A DNA stretch of 38,582 nucleotides, taken from Lachnospiraceae bacterium (GTDB taxonomy: Bacteria; Bacillota; Clostridia; Lachnospirales; Lachnospiraceae). Below are positions 15,846 to 25,354 of the stretch, piece after piece; the first letter of the stretch is position 1, and the number at the start of each line of letters is the position of its first letter. The stretch is taken from positions 1 to 38,582 of the forward strand of contig JAEEVK010000020.1 in assembly GCA_016287095.1 (NCBI GenBank), given 5' to 3'. Position numbers and translations under genes: made by a program. The notes under the pieces are model-generated. The model did no database searches. It saw only the letters and a program-made list of their open reading frames with translations, and had not been told where the DNA came from.

Positions 15846-18800
15846 TTACCGCCCCCACTGATACTTTGCTGCAGACACAGCCACATTCTCAGCAGTGAAT
15901 TTCGCTCTCATCTTATCTAACAAGTCAGGACAGATTCTCGTACCCAGGGACTGCGGATATTTCTTAATAAGCTTTTCTTTTTCGCAGTAGGCAACTACTG
16001 TATCGGTGCCGTCAAACTCCTTGGCTATGATCTTCAGGCTTTCCTCGCCTGCATTAAAGGCTTCAATATCAGAAAATTTAATCCAAAGTTCCTTAGGTAT
16101 ATCATCTAAAGATACCATCTTCTGGCAGATGAGCTTAGCGCCGCGCTCTTCTTCAACGGTTACCCTACCCTTAATCAGCAGCCTTGCATCAACATCACAT
16201 ATGGTTTTATATTTGGTATAATCTTTAGGGAATACCAGTACTTCAACAGTCCCGTACATATCCTCTAATGTAAGGAATGCCATCATGGTATTGGAACGGG
16301 TTGTTTTTACCTGTCTTGCAGACACGATACCGCCTATGACACATTCCTCATTGTCACGGACCTTAGACTCTCCGGCTCCCGACTGTCCGTTTTTAATATC
16401 ACCCTGCATCTGAGGATCATCTCCGTCCTCATTAGCAAAATCAAGGGTGTTAACTGTTGTATTTTTCTCAAGGATGGACGAATAATTCTCCAAAGGATGT
16501 CCCGAAACGTAAATACCAAGTACTTCCTTTTCAAAGGCCAGTATCTCCTCCTTGGAGTAATCCTCTACCTTCGGGAGCTCCATTCCATCATTTTTTGCAA
16601 AATCAGGATCCAGGAGTTCAAAAAGACTCATCTGTCCGGTCATTGAGCTCTTTTTCTCAGCCGTTACACTCTCGACTATGGACGGTGAAGCTATCAGTAA
16701 CTGATGCCTGTTACCTGGCAAAGTGTCAAAGGCTCCTGCCTTGATCAGGCTCTCTATAACTCTCTTGTTTGTTTCCTTTGAAGAGAGTCTCTTCACAAAG
16801 TTTTTGAAATTGGTATAAGGCCCGTTTTCCTTTCTTTCGGAAACTATGGCCTCTACTACGGGCCTGCCCACTCCCTTTATAGCAGACAGTGAATACCTTA
16901 TGGCATTTCCTGATGGAGTAAATGAATATCCTCCTTCATTAACATCCGGAGGCAACACATTTATACCCATCTTCCTGCATATATTTATATATCCTGCAGT
17001 CTTTCCCGCATTATCTATAACGCTGGTCATAAGTGCAGCCATGAAATGTACCGGATAATAGCATTTCAGGAATGCTGTCTGATAGGCCACTACAGCATAA
17101 GCCGCAGCATGACTCTTATTAAATGCGTATTTTGCAAAATCTATCATATCATCATAGATTTTGTTGGCTATTTTCTCATCAATACCGAGTGAGGCGCATC
17201 CGGGAACATTTTCTTTTTCATTGCCATGGACAAAGCTCTCACGTTCCTTTTCCATAACACTCTGCTTCTTTTTCGACATGGCACGTCTGACAAGGTCAGA
17301 TCTGCCAAAGCTGTAACCGGCAAGATTTCTTACTATCTGCATAACCTGTTCCTGGTATACAATACATCCGTATGTGGGCTCCAGGATGGGACGCAGCTGC
17401 TCACAGTCATAAACTATGGACTCGGGCTCCTGCTTTCCCTTTATATACTTCGGGATAAAATCCATTGGTCCGGGACGGTACAGAGATATACCCGCTATGA
17501 TATCCTCCATTGAAGTGGGCTTCAGCTCCTTCATGAAGTTTTTCATTCCGGCACTTTCAAGCTGGAAAATACCCTCTGTCTTTCCAGATGCTATCAGTTC
17601 AAAGACCTTTTTGTCATTATAATCTATTGTATCTATATTGAGAGGTTCAAACCCCTCTGTACTACCACCATGCTCGTTCTTGTACTGTTCAAGCAGCATT
17701 TCGTTTACTGATTTTACCGCAGCCTGGATAACAGTGAGTGTCCTCAGTCCCAGGAAATCCATCTTTAAGAGTCCCAGCTCCTCAAGAGTGGTCATGGTAT
17801 ACTGGGTGGTAATGCTGTCATCTGCCGAGCGGGACAGAGGCACATAATCGTCTGCCGGTGCATTTGCTATAACCACACCTGCAGCATGCATCGAGCAGTG
17901 CCTGGGTAATCCCTCAAGTCTCCTGCTCATATCGATAAGTTTCTTTATCTCAGGATCGGAATTGTATGCATCCTTAAAATCAGGATTGGCCTCAAAGGCC
18001 TTATCCAGAGTCATCCCCAGCTCCTGGGGTACCATCTTTGCTATCTGGTCAACCTTCGAGTACGGCAGATCCAGTGCACGTCCTACATCGCGCAGCACGC
18101 CTCTGGCCTGCAGGGTACCAAAAGTAACAATCTGGACTACTCTGTCCTTTCCGTACTTTCTGACTACGTAATCTATAACCTCCTGGCGTCTCTCGAAACA
18201 GAAATCAACGTCTATATCGGGCATGGTTACACGCTCGGGATTAAGAAAACGCTCAAAAAGGAGGCTGTATCTGATGGGATCGATATTGGTAATACCCAAA
18301 GTATATGATACTATGGAGCCGGCTGCACTTCCTCTGCCGGGTCCTACAGCTATATCATGATCCCTTCCGTATTTTATAAAATCCCAAACTATAAGGAAAT
18401 AGTCGACAAAGCCCATATTTTTGATGGTATCAAGCTCATAGTCAAGTCTTTCCTGCAGTTCTTTAAATTTCTCTTCCGACACACCTGTATATCTTCTCTT
18501 TAAGCCCTCATTACAAAGCTCTCTGAGGTAGGTTTCTGCAGTATAGCCCTCAGGCACATCAAACTTAGGTAATTTATAATGACCGAATTCAATTTCCACA
18601 TTACATCTTTCGGCTATCTCGGCCGTATTGTCTACTGCTTCCTGCGCATAAGGGAACAGTGCTCTCATTTCAGCCTCGGACTTTAAATAAAACTGTCCGC
18701 CCTCATAGCGCATTCTGTCAGTATCCTGCACTTTTCTCTGTGTCTGGATGCAAAGCAGGATATCATGTGCCTCGGCATCTTCAGCAAAGGTATAATGTAC

Positions 18801-19418
18801 ATCGTTCGTGCAGACAAGCTTTACACCGGTTTCCTGTGAAAGTCTGAGGATACCCGCATTTGCTTTCTTTTGTTCAGGGATACCGTGATCTTGAAGTTCG
18901 AGGAAATAATTGCCCTCACCAAATATCTCCAGGTGACGCTGTACCGCTGCCTTTGCAGCCTCGTAATCATCCTTTAACAATGCTCCCGGCACTTCACCGG
19001 CCAAACATGCTGACAGGGCTATGATACCCTCATGATACTCGGAGAGCACCTCCATATCAACACGGGGCTTATAGTAAAATCCTTCTATAAAGCCCTTGGA
19101 AACTATCTTCATTAGGTTGGAATATCCGGTATTGTTTTCAGCAAGTAATACCAGATGGCGGTACCTTTCATCAGATACCGAGTTTTCTTTATCAAAACGG
19201 GAATTGGGAGCCACATATACTTCACAGCCTATGATCGGCTTAACTCCTATCTCTCTGGCTGCTTTATAAAAATCAATTACACCGTACATTACACCATGAT
19301 CGGTTATGGCAAGCGAAGTCTGCCCGAGTTCTTTTGCCCGGGCCAGGATCTCCTTTATCTTGCTTGAGCCGTCAAGCAGGCTGTATTCGGTATGTACATG
19401 TAAATGTGTAAATCCCAT
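15846..19418 (-). CDS. dnaE: DNA polymerase III subunit alpha (DnaE)
   Basis: A 1190-residue C-family replicative polymerase. The N-terminal PHP domain has HLHVHTEYSLLDG and AITDHGVMYG. The palm carries GPGRGSAAGS and the catalytic PDIDVDF motif. YRPGPMDFIPKY, the (HhH)2 region and a C-terminal OB fold follow. In low-GC Firmicutes DnaE works with PolC. The start at ATG 19418 has AAAGGA 7 bases upstream. It lies 20 bases after the deacetylase gene. A dnaE-pfk neighbourhood near whiA is common in clostridia. Confidence 0.97.
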   Translation of the reverse strand: MGFTHLHVHTEYSLLDGSSKIKEILARAKELGQTSLAITDHGVMYGVIDFYKAAREIGVKPIIGCEVYVAPNSRFDKENSVSDERYRHLVLLAENNTGYSNLMKIVSKGFIEGFYYKPRVDMEVLSEYHEGIIALSACLAGEVPGALLKDDYEAAKAAVQRHLEIFGEGNYFLELQDHGIPEQKKANAGILRLSQETGVKLVCTNDVHYTFAEDAEAHDILLCIQTQRKVQDTDRMRYEGGQFYLKSEAEMRALFPYAQEAVDNTAEIAERCNVEIEFGHYKLPKFDVPEGYTAETYLRELCNEGLKRRYTGVSEEKFKELQERLDYELDTIKNMGFVDYFLIVWDFIKYGRDHDIAVGPGRGSAAGSIVSYTLGITNIDPIRYSLLFERFLNPERVTMPDIDVDFCFERRQEVIDYVVRKYGKDRVVQIVTFGTLQARGVLRDVGRALDLPYSKVDQIAKMVPQELGMTLDKAFEANPDFKDAYNSDPEIKKLIDMSRRLEGLPRHCSMHAAGVVIANAPADDYVPLSRSADDSITTQYTMTTLEELGLLKMDFLGLRTLTVIQAAVKSVNEMLLEQYKNEHGGSTEGFEPLNIDTIDYNDKKVFELIASGKTEGIFQLESAGMKNFMKELKPTSMEDIIAGISLYRPGPMDFIPKYIKGKQEPESIVYDCEQLRPILEPTYGCIVYQEQVMQIVRNLAGYSFGRSDLVRRAMSKKKQSVMEKERESFVHGNEKENVPGCASLGIDEKIANKIYDDMIDFAKYAFNKSHAAAYAVVAYQTAFLKCYYPVHFMAALMTSVIDNAGKTAGYINICRKMGINVLPPDVNEGGYSFTPSGNAIRYSLSAIKGVGRPVVEAIVSERKENGPYTNFKNFVKRLSSKETNKRVIESLIKAGAFDTLPGNRHQLLIASPSIVESVTAEKKSSMTGQMSLFELLDPDFAKNDGMELPKVEDYSKEEILAFEKEVLGIYVSGHPLENYSSILEKNTTVNTLDFANEDGDDPQMQGDIKNGQSGAGESKVRDNEECVIGGIVSARQVKTTRSNTMMAFLTLEDMYGTVEVLVFPKDYTKYKTICDVDARLLIKGRVTVEEERGAKLICQKMVSLDDIPKELWIKFSDIEAFNAGEESLKIIAKEFDGTDTVVAYCEKEKLIKKYPQSLGTRICPDLLDKMRAKFTAENVAVSAAKYQWGR

Positions 19419-19438
19419 AGTTCGTTCCTTTAATTATC

Positions 19439-21100
19439 TCAATCATTCCATGCAGGACGAGTGTTGTCGTATACGTCCTCAGTCTTAAAGAAGTAGCTCA
19501 GTCTGTCAGGTAATGACGGGTCGCTCCTGTTCTTGAGTGTTATATGCATCCTCTCACCGTCGGTATTGATACGGCCCATTCTGAAGTAATCGCTCTTGAG
19601 CTGTATCCAGTACCTTGATGCATCAACGTTACAGAAATACCAGAAACCATAGCTCTTTAAAAGTTCAAATTTTTCACCCTTGTAACCGTGCCAGTCACAT
19701 ATATCGGCACCGTAAGGGTAAATATATATATCGGTAGGTCCGAGTATTATCTCTACTTCATCATGCCAGCGCTTTGAATCATACTGCATCTTCTCTAGGG
19801 TGGCATTGGTCATGTTTGAATGTGTGTAGCTGTGACTTGCAAACTCCCAGCCGTCAGCCTTTATGGCATCGGCTACAGCCTTTGCTTTTTGTCTTTCGGC
19901 ATTTATAAGCTTCATTTTTTCATCATCGCTCATGCCGTCATATATCTTCATGGAAAGACCGGTATCATAGCCTAATGCACCCTCATAACCGGTAACTGCG
20001 AGTATGCCCTTTGCTCCTCTGTATGAAAAGTCAGGATGTTCCTTTAAGAAACGGTCTATTATGGGAAGCACATCATACTCACCATATGAAACATTTCCGT
20101 CTATATCAGTATACTGACAGGTAGGGATGCCATCCTCACCTATTACCAGTCTGTCTGCAAATCCGTCGTTGTCCATGTATGCATAGTAATTTACATCATC
20201 CTGAGAAAGAACGAAGGGCTCCTTTCCGGGAGGCAGCATGATATCCTGTGCTACAAGCTTTTCAGTACCGTCAGCGTCTACCACACGCTTAGCGATATCA
20301 TGTATGCTAACCAGAACATAGCCTTTTTCGTACATGGACTCTATCATCTTATTAAACTCGCTGACAGTGGTCATATACTGGTTATAGCCCTTGGGCTGTG
20401 AAGACTGAGGTCCGAATGCTCTCGAAGTATCAACTATAAGGCTGTGCACAAAGATATGGCTGATCTGAGTGTTGTCAGGCCACTTAACACACTTTGCCTT
20501 ATCGGCCTCATAACGCTCAACCGCTGCCTTTGCCTCTATACTTGTCTCGTAATCGGGACTGGACTTAACCAGCTCTATGGCAGCATCATAGTCATACATC
20601 TGAGCCTTAAGATCTGCCTCAGCTATGATGGTACCCAGAGGTCCGCTTAAAACCTTAGTATTGCTGTCAGCATCACCTGACTCCGTACTCTGATTATCAG
20701 TGCCCTCAGTACCCTTAGGATCATTTCCTGTACCCGTCTGGTTATCCGAATTGTCACCTGTTCCTACACTTGTATTATCTCCGGTACCGCCTTTATTTCC
20801 ATCAGTCCCTACATCCGTATTACCCGGATTATCAACCGAGGCACTGTCGGAATCTCCCTGCGAACTGCCGGCAGACTCATTTACATTTACGCCTTTAGGA
20901 TCCTTTTGATCCACTACAGTACCTGCATCAGCGGAAATGATCGTGGGAGTCTCATCCCCTGTCTCCGATGTACTGCCCTTTTTCCCGAAACGGCTGATGG
21001 CTATAGGTATCAGCACACATACTATTATCAGTTCTACTATAATAAAGCCCAGAGATATTCTGTTTCTCTTTACCTGCTTTCTTCTCTGCTCTCTTGTCAT
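19439..21100 (-). CDS. Membrane-anchored polysaccharide deacetylase-like protein
   Basis: A 553-residue protein with a short basic cytoplasmic start, one membrane helix (about 16-36), a Thr/Gly/Asp/Ser low-complexity stalk (about 42-148) and an extracellular NodB-like domain. Metal-site candidates are the acidic pair LSQDD (301-302) and HSYTH with His423 and His427; YPYG at 461-464 fits the later motif. The first motif is not the classic TFDDG, so a lineage-specific subfamily is likely. The expected role is deacetylation of peptidoglycan or another wall glycan, but substrate and activity are unproven. It is first in a transcript with dnaE and has an extended -10 promoter. Confidence 0.82.
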   Translation of the reverse strand: MTREQRRKQVKRNRISLGFIIVELIIVCVLIPIAISRFGKKGSTSETGDETPTIISADAGTVVDQKDPKGVNVNESAGSSQGDSDSASVDNPGNTDVGTDGNKGGTGDNTSVGTGDNSDNQTGTGNDPKGTEGTDNQSTESGDADSNTKVLSGPLGTIIAEADLKAQMYDYDAAIELVKSSPDYETSIEAKAAVERYEADKAKCVKWPDNTQISHIFVHSLIVDTSRAFGPQSSQPKGYNQYMTTVSEFNKMIESMYEKGYVLVSIHDIAKRVVDADGTEKLVAQDIMLPPGKEPFVLSQDDVNYYAYMDNDGFADRLVIGEDGIPTCQYTDIDGNVSYGEYDVLPIIDRFLKEHPDFSYRGAKGILAVTGYEGALGYDTGLSMKIYDGMSDDEKMKLINAERQKAKAVADAIKADGWEFASHSYTHSNMTNATLEKMQYDSKRWHDEVEIILGPTDIYIYPYGADICDWHGYKGEKFELLKSYGFWYFCNVDASRYWIQLKSDYFRMGRINTDGERMHITLKNRSDPSLPDRLSYFFKTEDVYDNTRPAWND

Positions 21101-21168
21101 TTTTGTCCTCCAATATTTGAAGTCAACCCAAGGATTATTCCTTTAATCGACACAATCGCCCAAATATC

Positions 21169-21197
21169 ATTATAGCACATAATAACAAAAAAAGAAA
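21169..21197 (-). promoter_or_regulatory. Extended -10 promoter for the deacetylase-dnaE transcript
   Basis: TATAAT (21169-21174) is preceded by TGC, giving an extended -10. A weak -35 (TTTCTT, 21192-21197) lies 17 bases upstream and overlaps the terminator of the previous operon. Confidence 0.6.
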
Positions 21198-21212
21198 CCC
21201 CTCAAGGTTTCT
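21186..21212 (-). terminator. Terminator after the crh-like gene
   Basis: On the minus strand AGAAACC and GGTTTCT arms (21193-21212, 6-base loop) are followed by a run of T (21186-21192). It closes the vanW-to-crh transcript. Confidence 0.85.
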
Positions 21213-21302
21213 AAATTTGTAAAAATCAAATATTATTCTATTCACATAAACAAACTGCAAGCCACCAAAAATTTTCCGGCTTACACTAAACAGGCAATAC
21301 TG

Positions 21303-21569
21303 TCATGAGAAGAATGCAACTATGGCATCCATAGCCTCTCCCTCGTCATTTCCGTTTATCTTGATGTCGATTTTCTCCTTAGCTGCAGTAGCCTTATTCA
21401 TAATGCTTATAAAGGTCATCATACCCATGATGCTCTTTGCATTTACCTTTTTATCTCTGTATTCAAAGAAAACTGAGCTGCTAAATCTGCTGGCTTCCTG
21501 TACCAGCTTAGCAATAGGTCTCTTGTCCAGATCGGCAGTAATATCAATAGCCATTTTCTTAGTAATCAT
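21303..21569 (-). CDS. crh: Crh/HPr-like phosphocarrier with Asp at position 15
   Basis: An 88-residue HPr fold. The segment around position 15 is DLDKRPIAKLVQ, so the His phosphorylated by Enzyme I is Asp15. Arg17 and Pro18 are kept, and the regulatory KSIMG with Ser46 is intact at canonical numbering. Loss of His15 with Ser46 kept is the hallmark of Crh, the B. subtilis HPr paralogue that acts only in catabolite regulation; that protein has Gln at 15. The gene overlaps the 3' end of whiA by 11 bases, the same neighbour as in B. subtilis, and hprK is upstream in the same apparent operon. The start at ATG 21569 has AGGAG. It could instead be an HPr-like structural paralogue with another role. 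Confidence 0.8.
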   Translation of the reverse strand: MITKKMAIDITADLDKRPIAKLVQEASRFSSSVFFEYRDKKVNAKSIMGMMTFISIMNKATAAKEKIDIKINGNDEGEAMDAIVAFFS

Positions 21570-22485
21570 TTTTCTCTCCTCTTCGTAGCTTCTCCGCTAT
21601 GTCCGATAGTTTCTTTAATCTGTGATTGATCCCCGATTTTCCAACAGTTTCCCCATTATACATAACCAGCTCCGCCAAAGTCGCTTCAGGATACTTTTCC
21701 CTCAAAAGAGCTGTTTCAACAAGTTCTTCGCTTAATCCCTCTAATCCCGTCTTCTCTCGTAAAAAACTAATGTCTTCAAGCTGCTTTCTAGATGCGGTAA
21801 GTGCCTTGTTGATATTTGCTGAATCGCAGTTGACCTGACGGTTTACCTGATTTCTGACTTCCTTAAGGATTTTTACATTCTCAAGCTCCATCATGGCAAC
21901 CTGTGCCCCGAGCAGGCTCAGCAGTTCACTTATCTTTTCGCTGTCCTTTATATAGACAACGAATTTATACCTGCGCCTCACCACTTTAGACTCCACATCA
22001 AACTCCGATATGATCTCCTGCAGCTCCCCGGCCAATATCTCATCCGGACAGGACAGTTCAAAATGATAATCCTTGTTCGGATCTGTCAGGGTACCGAGGC
22101 TTAAAAACACACCTCTCAAATAAGCCCTTTTGCAACAGGTCATGGTGTAAAGCAATGGTTTTACGACTAATTTCGCATTCATTTTGAGGATTGTAAGCAG
22201 CTCCTCAGTCTGATCAGGGGTAAAGACTATTTTCCCCGATTCTTTCCCCGAACGCTTTATATCGTAAATTATCTTTGCAATATTGTCAACCGGAAATATT
22301 TTTTTTAATAATTTTTCAGCTTTTTTTATAACCAGATTGTTATCAGAAAATATCTCCAGATGATTATCTTCGTCACTGATCTTTCCCAGAGACCTCACTA
22401 TTCCGCCCAGTTCTGCTATCCTGCAATGCCTGGCAGAAGGGATGTCTTCCAGGAGCTCTGTTTTTACCTTTGTAGTAAAATTCAT
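21559..22485 (-). CDS. whiA: WhiA-family DNA-binding protein
   Basis: A 308-residue WhiA homologue with an N-terminal LAGLIDADG-like domain (LRGVFLSLGTLTDPNKDYHFELSC near residues 123-146) and a C-terminal helix-turn-helix (EATLAELVMYNGETVGKSGINHRLKKL). In actinobacteria WhiA is a sporulation regulator; in Firmicutes it affects division and chromosome segregation. Its start overlaps the murB stop by 4 bases, so translation is probably coupled. The usual neighbours rapZ and yvcK are not present between murB and whiA. Confidence 0.94.
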   Translation of the reverse strand: MNFTTKVKTELLEDIPSARHCRIAELGGIVRSLGKISDEDNHLEIFSDNNLVIKKAEKLLKKIFPVDNIAKIIYDIKRSGKESGKIVFTPDQTEELLTILKMNAKLVVKPLLYTMTCCKRAYLRGVFLSLGTLTDPNKDYHFELSCPDEILAGELQEIISEFDVESKVVRRRYKFVVYIKDSEKISELLSLLGAQVAMMELENVKILKEVRNQVNRQVNCDSANINKALTASRKQLEDISFLREKTGLEGLSEELVETALLREKYPEATLAELVMYNGETVGKSGINHRLKKLSDIAEKLRRGEKNDY

Positions 22486-23414
22486 TCGTCAAACCCCAAA
22501 AGCTTTATCTCCGGCTCAAGAACAACTCCTGTTTTATCATAAACCTTTTCTATAACCTGAGATATAAGCTCATAAATATCCGCGGATGTAGCCTTTCCCT
22601 TGTTGATCACGAAACCGCAATGCTTCTCGGAAACAGCAGCATCTCCGACAGAAAAGCCCTTTAATCCGGTATCTTCGATAAGCTTTCCGGCAAACAGCCC
22701 CTCGGGACGTTTAAATGTGCTGCCGGCACTTGGATACTCCAACGGCTGCTTATCCCTGCGGCGTTCATTAAGTTCCCTGATCTCAGCCTTGATAGTCTTT
22801 TCATCACCTTTTTTCAGGATAAAGGACACTGCAAGCACTATATACTGTTTTTCCTGAATTATGCTTCTCCTGTAGCCAAATTTAAGCTCATCATTTTTGA
22901 GTCTTATTATGTCACCGTTTTCATCCAGTACGTCGGCCCACTCAAAAACATCCTTTATCTCTCCGCCGTAAGCACCCGCATTCATTACCACAGCACCGCC
23001 TACACTGCCCGGTATACCTGCGGCAAATTCCAGACCTGCCAGCCCCTTTGAAGCTGCCTCATTGGAAAGTCTGGCCAAAGTACATCCTGCGCTGGTCAAA
23101 ACAGAATAGGATTCGCCGTCGCTTAGAGGAGTAACCTGTATACTGTTATCCATCTCCTTTAAGGAGATAATGATGCCTCTGAATCCATCATCGGAGATCA
23201 GCATATTTGTACCGTTTCCTAGTATATAATAAGGTACCTTTTCGTCTCTCGCCAGTGCCACTATTTTCTTTACTTCCTGAGCATCCTTAGGACGCACAAC
23301 TATATCAGCCGGTCCGCCGGTTTTAAACGATGTATACTCAGAAAGAGCAACATTTTCAAATACTCTGGAATAAGATACTGTTTTCTTTATTTTTTCTATA
23401 ATATTGTTATCCAA
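22482..23414 (-). CDS. murB: UDP-N-acetylenolpyruvoylglucosamine reductase
   Basis: MurB reduces the enolpyruvyl group to form UDP-MurNAc in peptidoglycan synthesis. The FAD-binding part has TSFKTGGPADIVVRP, GNGTNMLISDDGFRG and AAGIPGSVGGAVVMNAGAYGG. The catalytic serine lies in SAGSTFKRP and the late acid in EPEIKLLG. A GTG at 23426 is in frame but lies within the Shine-Dalgarno region. GGAGG at 23420-23424 instead fits a TTG start at 23414 (about 310 residues), which I use. It directly follows glk. Confidence 0.93.
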   Translation of the reverse strand: MDNNIIEKIKKTVSYSRVFENVALSEYTSFKTGGPADIVVRPKDAQEVKKIVALARDEKVPYYILGNGTNMLISDDGFRGIIISLKEMDNSIQVTPLSDGESYSVLTSAGCTLARLSNEAASKGLAGLEFAAGIPGSVGGAVVMNAGAYGGEIKDVFEWADVLDENGDIIRLKNDELKFGYRRSIIQEKQYIVLAVSFILKKGDEKTIKAEIRELNERRRDKQPLEYPSAGSTFKRPEGLFAGKLIEDTGLKGFSVGDAAVSEKHCGFVINKGKATSADIYELISQVIEKVYDKTGVVLEPEIKLLGFDE

Positions 23415-23427
23415 TTTTGCCTCCACA

Positions 23428-24363
23428 CTAGATGGTCATATAAGCAGCACCATAGATGCCGGCATCGTTTCCAAGGCTTGCCAGTCTAAACTCAGACTGT
23501 GTCAGTACATTCATATTGTTGGAATAGAAATGCTTCTTTACGGTATCCGTGATGATCTCGCCGGCCTTTGACACGCCTCCGCCGATAACATAAGCCTCGG
23601 GGTCACATGTGGCTGCCACTCCCGAAAGAGCAAGTGCCAGGTAGCTGCACATCTCATCTACCAAACCGTTTGCAAAAGCATCACCTGATTTTGCCGCATC
23701 AAATATATCCTTACAGGTCAGTTCAGCCTCTTTTTCACGAAGAACTGTATTTACAGACTTGTCCTGCAGGCCCTTCTTTGCCAGACGTACGATACCGGTA
23801 GCAGAAGCATACTGCTCAAGATGTCCGTGTCCGCCACAGCCACATACAGCATCTTCCTTAGGGTTAACCACGATATGGCCTATCTCTCCTCCGCCTCCGT
23901 GTATACCTGCTATGATCTTTCCGTCTATAACTATACCTCCGCCAACACCTGTACCTAAGGTGATGAAGACGAGGTTTTTAAAACCCTTTCCGCTGCCTCT
24001 CCAAAGCTCTCCGAGTGCTGCGGCATTTGCATCATTTAAAGCCTGACACTTTAAACCTGTAAGCTCTGACATTTTTTCATTAACATTAAATATACCCCAG
24101 CCAAGATTGGCGCATTTCATAACGGTACCGTCATTTCTGACAGGTCCGGGTACACCGATACCCACACCGGTGATATCACTCTTTTCGATGTTTTTGTCGA
24201 CACACTTTTTAGCTATAGCATCTGCTATATCCTGAGGTACCTTTTCACCGCCGTTTTCACGTCTGGTAGTAATCTCCCACTTATCGAGAAGTTCACCCTC
24301 AGCAGTAAAAAGTCCCATCTTTATAGTTGTTCCGCCTATATCCACTCCAAAGCAATATTTCAT
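23428..24363 (-). CDS. glk: ROK-family glucokinase
   Basis: A 311-residue ROK sugar kinase. It has the N-terminal phosphate-binding DIGGTTIKMG, the ALNDANAAALGE substrate region, LGTGVGGGIV, the HGGGGEIGHIVV motif and the ROK zinc site CGCGGHGHLEQ. This subfamily in Firmicutes is usually glucokinase, making glucose-6-phosphate. The start at ATG 24363 has AGAGG 8 bases upstream. It lies 24 bases after hprK and just before murB, so glucose entry, HPr kinase and the Crh-like protein share a transcript. Confidence 0.9.
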   Translation of the reverse strand: MKYCFGVDIGGTTIKMGLFTAEGELLDKWEITTRRENGGEKVPQDIADAIAKKCVDKNIEKSDITGVGIGVPGPVRNDGTVMKCANLGWGIFNVNEKMSELTGLKCQALNDANAAALGELWRGSGKGFKNLVFITLGTGVGGGIVIDGKIIAGIHGGGGEIGHIVVNPKEDAVCGCGGHGHLEQYASATGIVRLAKKGLQDKSVNTVLREKEAELTCKDIFDAAKSGDAFANGLVDEMCSYLALALSGVAATCDPEAYVIGGGVSKAGEIITDTVKKHFYSNNMNVLTQSEFRLASLGNDAGIYGAAYMTI

Positions 24364-24387
24364 AGTATATACCTCTCTATTTTTAAA

Positions 24388-25326
24388 TTACATGGTAGGT
24401 TTGATTCCGTTAATATTTGCGATAGCTCTCTCATAAAGAGTCTGAGCTGCATTGTATCCCATCTTCTTCTGTCTGCAGTTAACGGCTGCTGCCTCACATA
24501 TGATAGCCAGGTTACGGCCGGGTCTTATCGGGATATTGTGACATACAACATTGTTCCCCAGGTAGTTTACATAATGTTCCTCAAGGCCCATTCTGTCGTA
24601 TTCCTTTTCCCTGTCCCAGTCCTCCAGGTTGATGACAAGGTCTATAGTACCTGTATTCTTAACACTTTCAACACCGAACAAGGTTTTTACATCGATGATA
24701 CCGATGCCTCGCAGCTCGATAAAGTGCCTGGTCATCTCAGGTGAAGTACCTACCAGAGTGTCGTCACTAACCTTCTTTATCTCTACCACATCATCACTTA
24801 TCAGACGATGACCTCTCTTTATCAGCTCCAGAGCTGCCTCGGATTTACCTATACCACTCTCACCGGTGATCAGTATACCCTCGCCGTAAACATCTACAAG
24901 TACGCCGTGTATGGTCATCGTAGGAGCCAGTTCCACATTCAGCCATCTGATAACCTCAGCCATGAGGGACGAAGTGGTCTTACCGGTCCTAAGTAATGGC
25001 ACCTGGTACTTTACAGCGGACTCTATCAGGGTATCCTCCAGTTCAAAACCGTTACAGAATATAACACAGGGGATACCGCTCGAAAGGAATCTGTCATATA
25101 TCTCAACCCTGTTATCCTGTTTTAAGATGTAGGAATGCTCAACGTTTCCGATAATCTGGATTCTTTCATTATCGAAATCCTCCATGAAACCAGCAAGCTG
25201 AAGCGCAGGACGGTTAATATCCGGCTTATGTATAAAAATCTTGCTCGTATCTATCTCAGGAGTACAATTCTCCAGCTTCATCTTTTCGACAAGCTTACTT
25301 AAAACTACTGAATATTCATCATCCAT
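24388..25326 (-). CDS. hprK: HPr kinase/phosphorylase
   Basis: A 312-residue HprK that phosphorylates Ser46 of HPr or Crh and removes it again, tuning catabolite repression. It has the P-loop GESGIGKS (155-162), His140 in TIHGVLVDVYG, the SDDVVEI acidic segment and the signature ELRGIGIIDV (204-213). The start is ATG 25326, with AGGAGG 8 bases upstream; the in-frame GTG at 25332 is only 2 bases from that site. A plausible target, the Crh-like protein with Ser46, is encoded downstream in the same operon. Confidence 0.96.
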   Translation of the reverse strand: MDDEYSVVLSKLVEKMKLENCTPEIDTSKIFIHKPDINRPALQLAGFMEDFDNERIQIIGNVEHSYILKQDNRVEIYDRFLSSGIPCVIFCNGFELEDTLIESAVKYQVPLLRTGKTTSSLMAEVIRWLNVELAPTMTIHGVLVDVYGEGILITGESGIGKSEAALELIKRGHRLISDDVVEIKKVSDDTLVGTSPEMTRHFIELRGIGIIDVKTLFGVESVKNTGTIDLVINLEDWDREKEYDRMGLEEHYVNYLGNNVVCHNIPIRPGRNLAIICEAAAVNCRQKKMGYNAAQTLYERAIANINGIKPTM

Positions 25327-25354
25327 TGCCACACCCTCCTATAATTATGTCACC

